A stretch of DNA of 64,000 bases from Serilophus lunatus (GCA_013399895.1 VXBA01003830.1:258546-322545); one strand, 5' to 3'. Positions 37,933-51,408 are shown, numbered from the stretch's first letter. Translations and numbers: made by a program. The notes: generated by a model not told the origin, from the sequence alone.

Positions 37933-40900
37933 CCTCATAGCACAAAGTATCATTAACATGCTAATGAGTCATGTTTCTCATGATCTGTTTATACAACACA
38001 TATGCCAAACACATATGGTCAATAATTACCTTTTACCCTATTTTATAGTACGATAAATAACTTGATAATCAGTTTCAATGCACGTCTTTTTTGCCGCAGT
38101 TACAAAATCTGGCATTTCCAAAAGTGATAAGAGAAAGATAGATAGCTTTATCAATTGAAGCTATGAATAAAGTTATGTAAAATTAAACCATGCACCATCT
38201 GTGACATTGTGAAAACTGGTTAAACTGTGATAATATTTTAGGATGCCAGTTTTCTGCACATCTTGGATTTGTGACTAAACCAGGGTTGGTAACAACCAGT
38301 GTTTTGACTATTGCTGCAGTACTTATGCAGTATCAAGGCTATTTTTCCCACACTGCATCACTTGCTTTGGTTTTTCCTTCCTCCTTCCTTTGCCTATTAA
38401 ATTACCTTTATCTCCGCCCACAAATTTTTTTCATTTGGGCTTTTTTACTTCTCTTCCAGTCCTGCTGCAAGGGACAGTGAGTGAGTGAGCATGGTCCTTA
38501 ATTCCTGGCCAGGGTCAGCTCCTCTTGCTACTGATTCTGGTTTGCTCAGCACTGTAATTGCACAGATTTTTTCCTCAGATGCAGTGTCTTTTCTTTGCAA
38601 ATGTATTATTTTCTGCAGGCAAAAAGGGGAAGTTGAAGAAGCATTGAACACAAACAGTAGTTCATCAACCATTGATTTCTGGCTGTATCATACCAGAAAT
38701 ATTTTGTGTGATCTGGGTATAGGAACGAGTGAGTCTTTGTGTGGTTGAACACCTTGGAACCAAAGTAAAAACTGAGAGTAATTTTATGTTTACAAGAAAT
38801 TAGTATGAATGCTGGTTTGTATTGTACGTTCAGTGTATGTACTAAGGAAGTTTTACTGTGATATTAATGTGCAGAAATTTAATTACACTTAGAAGCTCTC
38901 CTGCTAAAGTGTCTTTGAAAATGCTAATTATCTGGAAAATTCACCAGACTTTATTAATTTATCTAAATTTTCTTGGTCCTCACCTAGCCATCAGTTGCTG
39001 ATGTTGCCAGAATGCTTTATATATTCACAAAGAATCAGTGTCTCTTATCAAACCTGTATTTACATTTACCAGAGGAAACACTTGGGCAAAGGAGATACTT
39101 AAATTATTGCACATTGATTTTGAACAGTATTTCCCATGCATTTCAGATGTTTCCTCATTAAGCTTTCTCTATTTTAAGTTATGAAATCTGAGAGAATTTG
39201 TAGTGCTTTGGGGAAATCTTTCAAGAGTTCCTTTTTGGAAACATAAGTGTTGGCTGTGTCGCTGCCAGTGCTTAAGGTTAAAATCTAGTGTTAAAGTAGG
39301 AATTTGTTTCCTCATGGTTTATGGAAGTGTCTGAAAATTGGGAGAGAGCTCTTGAGGTTGAATTACCTTGTAAAAAACCATTAAACTGTGCAGTGAGATT
39401 ATTTTTCTGTTACAATCTGATCTATGGTAATTGCAAATCTATTTGTGCTAAGGAGATTAATTCAGCCCCTGAATTGAGTAGAAAGCTTCTCTTTTGCCAT
39501 CTGGCATTTGGGTGACCCCAGAAAAATATTTTAACATTCCTAACTGAAAGCTTTTATAATAAATTTATAGATTTAATATTTTCTAGAGGAACAGAAACAG
39601 ATTTTTTTGATGTCTATGAATGTCAGTGAACACAACATAATACAACTTATTAATAAACACTCTTGAATACTTAGTGTAGCTCTTTTAAAGTATTTCCTAC
39701 GAAATCTGCATTCCAGGTCCACCTCCATGCATTATTGAACATATAAATCTGTGCATATAAGAAATTAGTCAAATACAACACTGACTTTGTTAGAAAATAT
39801 TCATCTTGGTTCAGCTTGGTAATCTGTTGCAAAATGAGAGCTGTTCTTTCTAGAATTCCAGTGAAAAACTTTAACTACTTGAATATCAGACTTAAGTAAT
39901 TTTCTTTATTTAGTAAAAATCTTTAGAAAAAGATCTGTGTGGGAAAAGGAAATCACTAATAATTTTAAATAAATAATCCACATAGCCTCTTGCCTCATAA
40001 GATGCATGAATATGTAAAACTGGTCCAAATGGTTTTTATCATTGATTATCTTCTATCACTAGATATCACGGAGTATAACAGAAACAACCAAACTCCAGGA
40101 AGTAGATGGAACATAAAATGAGTAGAAATAATGTATGAATAAATTGCCTCTGTTCTTCTCAGTGGAGTGGGTGTTAACCTGTTCCTGACCGTGCTGCTGC
40201 ACCTGAGGTCCTAGAGTAGTTTAAGTGATGAGACATGTATTTATAAACTCTTGTAAGAGAATTTACAGCTGCCTTTCAGATGAAATCTGATTGAAATGTT
40301 TAAATCAAAAAAATAAAGCAGTTGTCCTCCCTCCAACACCCCACTCCCCCAAGGAGAGATTTGGTTTTGGTTACTGGAATAAAAAGACGATCTCTGTAGT
40401 GGAGAGACAATGTTAACATAAATGGGGCAAGACTGCAGGAGAAAGACATGTGGGAAAGCGCCCAGTGAGGGAGAAGAGCAGAGTCTAAAGGCACCCCATC
40501 ACCTCCTGTGTCATTGTTGGCTTTGATACTTGTGTGATGTTGAGATGAGATGCAGGACATTCCTCTGCTTTAGCAGATCCCTTGATCACTCTGTAATATC
40601 ATTTAAGCATGAATATTCTTTGAATTTGTTGATCAAACAGTTCATTGGGAACCCTGCTATTAGACAAACACTCGTCTTGGAGGTTGAAGCATTAGTTTAA
40701 AGGTTAATACACTGAGTGAAAACAACTGCTTCTTATCAGAGTTTTTAAAGTTTCTGATAAACTGGGAGATGGCTGAATGCTGAGTATTGCTTGCTTTCAA
40801 AAAGAAACTTGGAAAGCCATAATCACTTCTACTTGGAAAAATCTAATACTAGTTCACAAAGTAGCTCTTCTAATATATAGCTGTAAATTTGACTCAGCTG

Positions 40901-43859
40901 ATGTGAATCCAGGCTTTGAAACTGAGAGCAGACTGCTTTTCTTTTACCTTTTTTTCTGGGAGCATAGAAGGAAAACACTCAAATTTAGAGGAGCTGAGTG
41001 ATAAATCAAAGGGAAGAGAAAGGAGGAGGACTAGGACAAGGAGGAGTTGAAATTGAGTCTAGCAGCACTAGGGAGGTAGAGATCAAAAGCAGATGGGAAG
41101 AACAGGACCTAGGTGAGCAGAGAAAAGTGAACCAAAACCCTGTCAATAAGAAATTGCACAATGGAATCTCTGATTTTTCAAGGTGATTTTTAAGTACAGT
41201 ACCACTTTTGTCTTAGGTTTGAATTATTTCAGTGAAGAAAGTGTGAGCTGTAAATAATCTTTTCCTATGGTTGGGACATAATTAAATTTTCTTTGCCTCT
41301 TTCCTTCCTATTCTCCCTTCACTGAGGGCTAGTTTTATAAAGCACTAACTTGGCTATGCTGCTCTGGTAACCAAACTGGATCAACTATTTCTGCACATTG
41401 CTGCAGCATGACTGGAGTTGAACCAAAAGTCTGTGAGGCAGGATCTAAAAATGAGGTTAATGTGTTTATTGATAATTGTATTCCAGGTTACATCAGTTTG
41501 AAAGCAAATTTAAAATATGTTTCTATTGAAACTGTTTGTCTTGTATAGCTAATTCAAGCAGATTCTTATTTAAAAAAAAAAGCACCCACCAAACCAGGCT
41601 GGTGATTATCAGAATTTGGAGCCTTCTCAGTAAGCCAGTAACATTCTTTTGTTCCTGCTCCGTCCTTATTTGTTTCCAAGGATGTGAGTTCTCTTCCTAC
41701 TTTGCTGCTAGCAACAGCCAGTGGAGTGTAGGACAGCCCTTGAGAGAAATACGAGTCCTTGCCTTTCACTTGGCTGCACCCCACGCTTTATTTGAGATGC
41801 ATGGCAGTAGCTGTGGATCTATTTTGTGTCTCCTAATGTCAGATTTGGGTTGGTAAGTGTTCAGGTGCTCCAAGGGGCAATTTTAATTTGCTGGATGCCG
41901 TTCTTGGACTGGAGACCTTAGTGGAAAGAGCAGCAGAAGAGGAATAGGAAAGACTAGGAGCAGAACAGCAGTTGAACAAGTCTGCTTTAGGCATCCTTAG
42001 CTGCATCCTGATTTAGTCATTCCCACTAAAGCCAGTTGCAGATCTTTCAACTTTTTTCTTTCCTCAGCTTCTGACAGCATTTAAAGTGTCAGCGGTAGCA
42101 GGACAACCACAACATCAATCCCTTCATTTTCATTAGAGTTTTTTATGCTCTAGCAATAATTCTCAACTCCAAATACTTGAAGAAATAACCAACTGTACAA
42201 GAAATAAATGAGGATTTATTAGGGTTTTGTTATATAAAATATCTTGATGAATAGCATAACTAGGTAAAATTATAAATATTTTATATACGTATGTTATATT
42301 TAGTGACTAGTTTTGGTTGTACTTGTGCTGAAGTTTGTGTTTTGCTTTTCTGTGAGGATTCAAATGATCAAATTTTACTGAAGCACTTCTCAGAAACTAT
42401 ATTTCAAGGATATTTGTAAAAGATGGATGTCATTTTAGATGTGGATATGCACAAATGTGCCCTAGTGATGTTTGTGCAGTTATTCAGAAAATACAAGTTA
42501 TCTGATCAAACACAGTTGCCCAATCTAACTTGAACTTTGATCTTTGTGATCAGTCTGTGGAAATGAATAGCATGTAATATTTTATTTCCTCTGTGTTAAT
42601 ACAGTGAGATAAATGCCATTTTCTCCAAAACTCTCATAGTGCAGTTAAGCTTATTTTGATTCTTAGGTTAAAGTGCTACAGCCTCTGGATTCTGTTTGAG
42701 GCTTTTTCTGGTGGCTTTCTCAGGCCTTTCCTGGTGCTATGAATGGATCATAAATGGAGTCCCTCCTACAGGGGAGTCACTTTGGGTGACTAGAAAGCAG
42801 TCTGTTAAATATGGTGAGCTTTGTATCTGAATCCTCTTGATAGAACTTTGTGCTTTAATTCTGAGGGTTTTGTTTGGTTTTCTTGCTAAATTGGGCCTTT
42901 TCTGAATTTTTGTTAGTTTGGAATATTGTTATTGACTAGTTTTTTGTTATTTTTAAGCTGTTGATCTTGTACTTCTTGTCTTTCAAGTGTAAGACTTGTG
43001 CTTCAGTGAAGCTTTTAGTTGCAAAAAAGGAGAGAGCTTTTACATACATGTACATGTGTGTGAAGAGGGGAAGTCAGAATTTGGCTGGAATTTCCACTTG
43101 TCTCCCTGCCCTGAGAGATGTTTTCCCAGTGTCTGAACTGCTGCTTTAGGCCATAACATCATGTCTCTTGTTGGATTGAGCGGGAGACCTGAAAAGCCTC
43201 ATCTTTAAGTTTGTAATTAGTGTGTGTGTAAACTGCAATTACATTCCAGATTTTTTATTTTCAGGTAGATGAGCATAAACATAAACATTTAGCTTTTAAA
43301 AAGTGCACTGTCTTGCTTATTGCTGGGGTTTTTTGTTTGTTTGTTTTACTTAGGCTGCTGATTACCTTATTTCTTCTTTAGCATAATGAAGCAACTGGCA
43401 GAAAAACCTAATCCCAGTACCATTTTATTAGAATATACCTGACAGAAAACAAAGAGTGGGAAAATGGAGAATGACCCAATAAAGTTATGAACTGGGAGAG
43501 AAAGGCATAACACTTGAGATGAAAACAGAGGAAGTGAATCAGGGAAATCTTTGTAATGATGGAGTGAAAAATCTCTTCAAAATGAATATTCTGGGTGCCC
43601 TTTTAGAGCTTAACATTTCTTACACCTTTTTCCTGCCCAGGTCTCTGTGTGACAAAGGCTGCCTGTTCCTGCGTCCAGCTGCCACCAGCTGTCACTCATG
43701 TGAGAATCTGGACTCCTCTGTTGAGCATCCATCTGCTAATTAGTTATCCCCAGTGGCAAAGTTGAAAAAGAATCACAAGCAGCTTTTCCTGAAGAGCAGA
43801 CAGAGCCTGCTGGGGCATAACACTTGCCCCTTCCTAAACAAACACGTCTTAATTACCCT

Positions 43860-44110
43860 TAAACAGCCCCTTCTCCTCCCCAGCTGCTCCCGTAGCATCG
43901 TGTCGCCATGGCAGCAGTTCCTGCGGGCACAGTCGGTGCTGTAGGAAACTGTCCCCGTCGCAGTATCAGAGCTGCAGCTCCTGCTGATAATGGAGTGTGG
44001 ATGGGTGCTACCTTCACCCCTCTGCAGTCCATCAGTAATTCCCTTGTTCTCACACGCTTTCTAAATGTATCTGCTAATAGTTCTTCCATCTCACTTGCTC
44101 TTCTTTTAGA
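43860..44110. promoter_or_regulatory. Small CpG- and GC-enriched patch inside the second visible intron
   Basis: CpG dinucleotides cluster here (for example CCGTAGCATCGTGTCGCC near 43890-43906, then GCGGGC, GTCGG, CCCGTCGC), whereas the flanking intron is nearly CpG-free. An ATG in strong context (GTCGCCATGG, A at 43908) opens a 96-codon plus-strand frame to 44198. A minus-strand frame also covers 44089-43859. Neither product is recognised. Possibilities are an internal enhancer or minor promoter, an alternative first exon, or a decayed GC-rich transposon fragment. Sequence alone does not decide among them. Confidence 0.3.
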
Positions 44111-44300
44111 AATGCAGGCTGCATCCCATCTGCTTCCAGAGTTCTTGGCAGCCTTTGCACAGTCTAATTTCTTCAGCTCTTTCTTGGTGTGGGTCTAGTT
44201 TCCTTCAGCATTTCTTCTTCTTCCCTGATGAATTAATCTTGTGTCTGGTAGCACTGGAGCTGGTTAGTTGGGCAACACGGAAACTGTTTGTTAAACTTTT

Positions 44301-44325
44301 GTATTCTGATTTCAAATCAGAATAC
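44301..44325. repeat. 25-bp near-perfect palindrome (12-bp arms)
   Basis: GTATTCTGATTT at 44301-44312 is the exact reverse complement of AAATCAGAATAC at 44314-44325, with a single C between. This is the longest clean inverted repeat I noticed in the window. It could extrude as a cruciform or fold as a tight RNA hairpin in the nascent transcript. Confidence 0.9.
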
Positions 44326-46416
44326 TGTGTGAAGACACAGTAGCTTCAAAAATTTATTCAAGACAAGATGAACTGAATTTGAAATGTTTTTATTGAAAAA
44401 TAGAATAAATATTTTGGGGCTGGGTACATTCTTTGTACAGTCAAAACTCACATGATTTCAGTTTTGTTTGTGTGACAAATGGAAGGAAATGCACTGTTAC
44501 CCAAGGAGAATCGAATTATCCTGTGCTTGTTGAAGAAAACTACTTTCGGTGGTATTTGTTTGTCAGGTGAATTGCAGTTTAGATCCTGAGCTAGACATGT
44601 CTGTGATTGTTTGGGTTTCTCTACTACAGATGCTATAAAATCTGCAACAACCTTATGGATTCGGTTTTACTTCAGATATATGAGTAAAAGTCTTAGAAAT
44701 CTTAAAGTTCAGGTACTGATGGATCTCCATCAAAATATTCTTTTGAGTCTTCCTTAGAGACGTGTGTGCAATTTTCTTTCATCAGCCAAAACTATAATGA
44801 GGTTACATTAGAAGAAAATTGGGAAAACCCTCTGTACACATTGAAACCTCGCTTCAGAAACTGTCTGATACTGAGAATGCTCATGTCTTCTTGCTATAGA
44901 TTAGCACTCATGTCTTGCTGACCTCGCTTACCTGACAGCAGCCTTCCTCCTTAATGATGCAAGGGAAAGTGTTCTGGTGTGCCAGGTTTCAGAGAGACCA
45001 CAGAGGTGTTCCTTAATGAGAATAATTGCACATGAGTAGTTAATTGCTATTAATATTTTTGGAAAGACAGATGCAAAATATCCGTGTATCTGACCTTTAC
45101 AACCTGCTCCTCTCTAATTATGTTTCTGCCAGGAAGGGCTGCTTGTGTAGCCTTTTGATGCCTGTCCTTGTCAGCAGGACAACATGAGCTTTTATTTCCT
45201 CGGGGAATTCTGCTGCAGATGTTATGGAAGGTTAATTTACATGGAGTAGCATTTCACCAACACTTGCATGGAGGTGAATGCTTCCAGCAATGTGGCACTT
45301 GCAAAAAGTAATGTATTGTTTAGCTGCGTGAACCTATTCATGCAATTTCTGTGGAAGTAATAAATTCAGTTTTGTATAATTTGTTTTAAAGTTACTAGAC
45401 TGCTAACATTTTTTAAAAAGTATATGAATTTCTATTTACTCATTTATTGGTCTATTTTGGTTAAATATGTATTGTTTTGTTATATGCAAATCTAATTTAT
45501 AAAAATGTTGCCTTTTGAAATGTCCTAAATTTCTAAAGACCTAAATGTCATCTCCATTTCCTGACATGCTGTTATCATGGAACATTCTGAGAAACAGTGT
45601 TTTATTATGTAATTTTAAAAAAGTTTCCATTTTTATTTCCCTGGAGAGTATGTTGAAAGGAAAATTAAACTGGCATGGGTGAGGCAGTTGCAAGCTTTAA
45701 ATCTGACTTACGTGGTCAAAATTCTACTCCGAAGGAGTTTATGTGTGAAGTGTCTGTGATCACACTGGATATCAACTCCATTTTTTCACTTGATTGTAGA
45801 GCTGGAGCAGTCATTTTTCAAGCATTTCAAATTGACAATGTTTTGAGTAGCATTAAAATAGGTTAGTGCTGCTTGATTTCATTCTCTTCCAAAATAACAC
45901 TTTAACTTACATTTCATGTGCATGGATGTTTTATTTAGGGAAGCACTGGTGCAGAAATGGAAACGTCAGTGATAAAAATTAGACAATATAAACTACTATA
46001 TAAAAAAAAATGTCAAAGTGACTTCTGATATGCCTGCACATATAGTAAAGATTATCTGATTAGTTTTGTTGCAGTATTTACTGCAGATCACTGAAAAATT
46101 CGTTTGAGACTTGCAGGATACTTTTTGCTTATTTTCACATAGCAAAATTTGAATGAGGCTCAGTAGTACAGGGGCTTGTTAACTCCTCATTGTCCTTTAA
46201 AAAGACTATTTGACAGAACTTGAACTTCTTCTCTGCTATGAAAATAATTACCAGCAAACTTTGTTTCGCTAAAATTACTGTTGGAAATGTGTTGCATTAC
46301 TTGAACACTCCAAGAGATAACTTGAATTTTATCTGAAAAAAATATAGCTCCTCAAATGAGTGACTGTGAAAAGTAGTATGTCATGTTGTCTATTTTAAGT
46401 TTTAAATAAATTTAAT

Positions 46417-46490
46417 AACATAATACAAGGTATTATATATGCACATATATGTGTATTATGTATCCATGTTATGTAATTACATAATTTATA
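46417..46490. repeat. AT-rich cluster of short palindromes
   Basis: The stretch contains ATAATAC-AAG-GTATTAT arms, TATATGCACATATATGTGTA alternating sequence and a perfect 16-bp palindrome, TTATGTAATTACATAA, at 46469-46484. It resembles a decayed AT-rich microsatellite. Confidence 0.7.
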
Positions 46491-49400
46491 TTCTGTACTC
46501 TAATTTGTTATTGTATATTTTTGTATGCGTATATACTTATTGGAAATTCTGAAAGTTTGGGTATTTTGTAGCAAGAGTCAATATCCAGAATTTTGGGGGA
46601 GAATTTGAGGAATCCAATTCCAGTATGTAAACACTGGGAGTGCAAAGGGGTGTGTTGGTCACTTATAAAACAGATTGTCACAATCGAACACCTTATAGGC
46701 CAAGTGTTCCCGCAGGCACGCAAAATCTGTTCATTTCAGCAATTTCTGCAGCTGCTGCTGTGGTCAGCAAAGAATGGAAAAATAGGAACCAATATGCCTG
46801 AACTCTGCATGTTAAAGTCTGTTGGTGCTCACTGGGGTGAGGGAAGAGGGAGCGGGCAAGACGGGAATGGATTGTTGTTAGGGCGGGAGGGGGTTTGAAA
46901 CAGGCTGAGAAGGCTTTTAGGTAGCGAAATGAATTACTGCAGATCTAGATCTAGAAGTGTTTGCTCCCTTGCTAGGAATAGTAGAGAGATGATATAACCA
47001 GCAGAGCAACTAATGAAATATCTGGTTTGGACAAAGCTTTTAATTTTCAAATAGGACTGAAAGTTATCTGGTCCTTCATTCTCAAATTACAGCTCAAATA
47101 TTCCATAACTGTAAGATTCTCTAGAGTAGCTTTTGTTTAGGCTTTAAGGGGAAAATGGTTTGGTTACCAAGCTTCCTAGAAGTTACTCTTTGTTCCTTTA
47201 AACATACTTAAGAAAGTTGTAGATGTTAAAAGAATTAATTAGAATTAAAATAGCAGAAAATTAGTAGGTGCTGAAATATCTATTTTTGGTGAATTTCTAC
47301 ATTTCTCAGCTGAGAGCACAAAGCCTTTATTACTAAGTCAGGCCCCCTTTTGCACTTTTCTAAAAAAGGGTAAAATAAATTGTGTAATTGCTCCTGCTGT
47401 AATACAACATTACAGAAAAAACAAACACATATTGCTGTCTGTAGAATATGACAATGCTGAACTCATTGTCTTACAGTCTTTTAGTCTGGTCACGCTTGAG
47501 GAAATAATTTCTGTATGGCCATTGATTTTACTGACAGGGAATTTCTTGGAAGGTCTGAGTGGAAGACTCTTATTATAAGATAACGGAAACTCTAAAAAGT
47601 TTAGTAAGAAAACAGTAGCATGAATCCACTGCTTCCAAAATACAAATGATGAAAATAACATATACCTTTCTGAAGATTTTTCATCAACAAATTTCAAACC
47701 AGTCTGCAAAAAGATTTTTCACATTCTTACTCCACTGATAGTCCAGCTGTATGTATACATCTACAATTACATAAAACCAGAAACCCTCACTGGGGAGGAG
47801 CCTGACAGAACCTAGAGAATTTCTCAGTATAACCCAGACCCTAAACTGCCATTGAGGCTTTGATTCATTAATAGGAAGAATAAAAAGATGATCAAATGAT
47901 CAAGGAAGTGTTTTGTTTTAGATGACTTGTGAAAGATTCACGTCATATGATCATAGATGGTTAAATAGACATGAGTACCCATGTATTCAGATGTCATTCA
48001 TCCCAGTTGTAAAGCAAAAGTATTCTCTTAGGCTCTGGCTAAGCCTCCTTTTGCATTAGAAATCTTTTTCTCTTTTGGTATAGAGTTGCTGTGAAGACTT
48101 GAACTTTAAATACTTTTATTCATAACTATAGAAGTTATGAGAAGGCCAGGAGAACCTCTTCCATGTAACCTGAACCTTAGAATTACAGAAGCAAAGAAAT
48201 AAAAGCAGCAGACCACGGTCACGAAGAGAATTAAACTAGTTTATAATTCTAGTTGTAAAATCACATCTCAAATTATGTATTGTTGCATCATTTTAAATCA
48301 TTGCATCTGAGCAGAGCTAATTAGTTTGTAGAATTAGTTTAGGACTATGGTAACATTTAAGTAGGAAGTCCATTAACATTTCTTTTATACAGTACTTTGT
48401 ACAGAATATAAGCTGTGACTTCTCCAATTAGCTCTGCTAACTCCATGTCATAAGAAATCAATTGGCTTTGCTTTTTGTTCGTGCACTAATTCTTGGTGCC
48501 TTTTGGAGCTTAGTGGTATTAGTGCATCTTCCTCAATTCTAGGAATATTTGTTTATGTGTTATAGCTAGAAAGGTGAAGAACATAATACTGTAGTTTTAA
48601 AGCAGCATTAAGATGTCATAGCCCCTCAGTATGTGACACTTAATTCTGGGTTTTCTTCAGTGCAAGCTCATTCCCTTCATCATTAACTGCATCTTACACT
48701 CTTTCCTAACAGCTTCATACTGCTCCTGCAAGCATGTCACACTGAGCTCTCAGAGCAAACATGAAAATTTTAATATGGAAATTAGACATATTTGACTTCA
48801 TGAATAATGTATATCCAACTTCATCTGTAGTGCTGTCTCTCCATCATAGTCCACAATGACCAGTCTTTCAAAGGTTTGCAGATGTTTATTTTTACTGCTG
48901 TACATGTGTCAACATTAGAAAAGATTGATTTGTGATAAAAGCATTAAGCACACTAAACATATTTTGTAGTGCTTGTTTATGTGGTAATTGATACTCTTAT
49001 GCCTCCTTTTCTCTGCTGTGACTTCCAGCATGGTGGTAAACTTCACCTCTGAGCTTGTGGTACCAGTGTAGCAGGTATGTCCTAGTCAGTAGAAGTAATG
49101 GTATTTAGCTGAGAAGCTTTGAGGAAGGAGACTGGAAATACTTCAATTACTTTTGTTAGGGTCTGAAGAGGCAACATAATTTCAGAAGACTTGCAAAGGA
49201 CCTGAGTTTTCCCTTTCCCATGCCCAGCTTGGGTAGTTCCTTGCCTGGGACATTGAGAAGTGAGGCCTAAAATAGCAAAATTGGGAAAACAAATGTGTGA
49301 GAGAACTTCAGTGTCCAATATGGAGCCATGTGATGGTTGCCACTTTGAAATGCAACTTCTATACAGAACATGAGACTCAGACCCACAGAGAAAGCAGGAA

Positions 49401-50605
49401 TTGGAAGAGCCTGTTGCATGATTTTGTCAGTGCTGCATCCTTCTCTCTTGTCATTGTGAGTGATAGAGGAAGAGGTTACCTTGGAAACACCAACAGAGGT
49501 CTCATCATTAAGGATTGTGATGTAGAAGGAATGCTGCAAAGATACAGCTGGTGTAGGTTACAGCCCTTGTTGTCAGTTGCGATGCTGGGAAGGATATGAC
49601 AATGAAAGTTTGTAATACAACTTCAGTCCTTTGGTTGATACTGTGGAGGTTACAGGGGTTTTGTCCAAAAACACTGAAAATATAACCAGTTTGGATTTAA
49701 GGTTGCCAAGAATATTGGCAGCACATGCACTGACAAAAGATAACATCTTGTGAGGACAGTGAAGGGTTGTAAACTGTAGGAATACACATGGAAAAAGATG
49801 CAACGGAATTTCTTACTAATTTCAGATAATACGCTCCTGCTCCTGTTGAGTTATGGCAACATCAACACTGAATAATTGAGGTGGCCACACATTGAGCACA
49901 TGTTTATTCTTGGCCTCTCACTGTTTGTACCATTCTGGTTCCCTACGTATTGAGATTTCTGTCTGCCCACACTGGGCCAGGTTTTTAACATTTAAAGCAA
50001 TAAAATTGTAATTAAATTGATGGAATTGAGTTATTCATTGTTTTGACATATTTCGAGACAAGAGAAAAGGAGTAATTAACACAATGGGTAGTTGATATGG
50101 AGGATGCTGCTTAAATTGTAATTGTAGATAAAAAGCAAGTAGTTATCTAAATCCAGAATTTTATTCACTTTTTTTCCCTCTGACTTGTAGGAACTCATGA
50201 TACAGGATATTCACAAATTCTTTTCCTATTTAAGATATGATACCCATATCCTCATCAAAAGGGATTTAAATTGTTTCAAGTCTGCTTCTGCTTATAAAAT
50301 TTTTTTTTCAAATCTTACTTTTGAGTAATGCTCATTAATAAAACCCATTAAATTTTCAGAGTGTGTGATGAAAGTGGGAGATAAATGGATTATTTTACAA
50401 TGGCTATTTTTGACTGAGCTTTCTCCTACAGTGTGAGACTCAGAATGTTGGCATATTAAATACCTTACTCTCTTTAAAATTCACAAAATGTTGCCATCCA
50501 TGTAATTCTATGACTGGCTGGAAGCTCTTGAGCATCTAAATTGTATGTTTTCTTGTTTGCTTCTTTTGTGAATAATAATAGGTTGCTTTTTTATTTTTTT
50601 CCCAG

Positions 50606-50716
50606 ATAACCTTTTTCATGCTGCTGTCTGCAGTGTGTGTGATGCTGAACTTGGCCGGGTCCATTCTGTCCTGTCAGAATGCTCAGCTGGTAAAGTCCCT
50701 GGAAGGCTGTCAGCTG
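50606..50716 (+). CDS. ENTREP1: ENTREP1 coding exon B (third membrane helix and start of the Cys loop)
   Basis: This 111-bp exon encodes 37 residues, flanked by TTTTTTTCCCAG and GTGAGT, with both ends in phase 0. With the preceding SLV, residues 1-21 (ITFFMLLSAVCVMLNLAGSIL) form a clear transmembrane helix. Residues 22-37 (SCQNAQLVKSLEGCQL) start a loop carrying two cysteines, at codons 50672 and 50708. The segment NLAGSILSCQNAQLV is close to what I recall of human ENTREP1 and unlike the equivalent part of ENTREP2, which I recall as having GFILGCQGAQFV-type sequence. This is the main basis for choosing the paralogue. The reading frame stays open 56 codons past the donor (to 50884), so intron retention here would give an extended in-frame product. 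Otherwise the exon is ordinary. Confidence 0.92.
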
Positions 50717-51408
50717 GTGAGTAATGAAAAACAAGTCTCTTACAAAGGCCAAGGATTTTATTTTTCGCTCATTATGGGTTTTGTACACACGTTCCTTAGA
50801 TTTCCCAAATGGTGTGTGTTTAGTAGAGCGATCTATAGGCATTACAATATGAAAAAGCATTTTGGGAAAAGTTCGAAAAGTTAAAGTGCTGATGGATTTC
50901 CAGTGTTTTGTCACCTCAAAAAGTAAGTTTTAATATTAGAAAGACTTGCCTTCGTTGTGTCATGGTAACAATATTGCTTCAGCAAACAGGTGGATTACAA
51001 GCCACATCCAAAGCAAGGCAGTGATTATCACTTGATTTGAGCAGTATGAGGATTTCATCCAACAGCTCCTTGTACAGGCAGTGTATTTCACAGATCCCTG
51101 ATAGTAATGTTTTGGTATGCAAAATATTTTATTTGCCAACCTAAATCATTTCTTTTTCTCAATTTCCAAAGTAAATGTATGTTACCTATGTTAAGTAAAA
51201 TACAGAATAATACACATTATCTTTATGTGACATGATCTAAATTGTTAAAAGTTTACCTAGCAGTTTACATAAGCCTTTATGTTTTTATCTTGCGATAAGG
51301 TACGTATACATTGAACTCTAGCATGTTTTATGACTTAAACTTACAAGATGTCCAGAGGAATAAATTCATGACTGAAATCCTTGATTTAAAGTGAATAATA
51401 AAACAATT

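Larger units (their letters stand above)
36696..50605 (+). other. ENTREP1: ENTREP1 intron between coding exons A and B
   Basis: This 13.9-kb intron is bounded by GTGAGT and a pyrimidine-rich TTTTTTTCCCAG acceptor. It is mostly AT-rich unique sequence with no recognised gene. Items worth noting are a purine-rich block with splice-like borders at 40968-41112, a small CpG-rich patch at about 43860-44100, a 25-bp palindrome at 44301 and an AT-rich palindromic cluster at 46417-46484. Open frames of up to 106 codons occur on both strands without recognisable domains. Confidence 0.85.
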
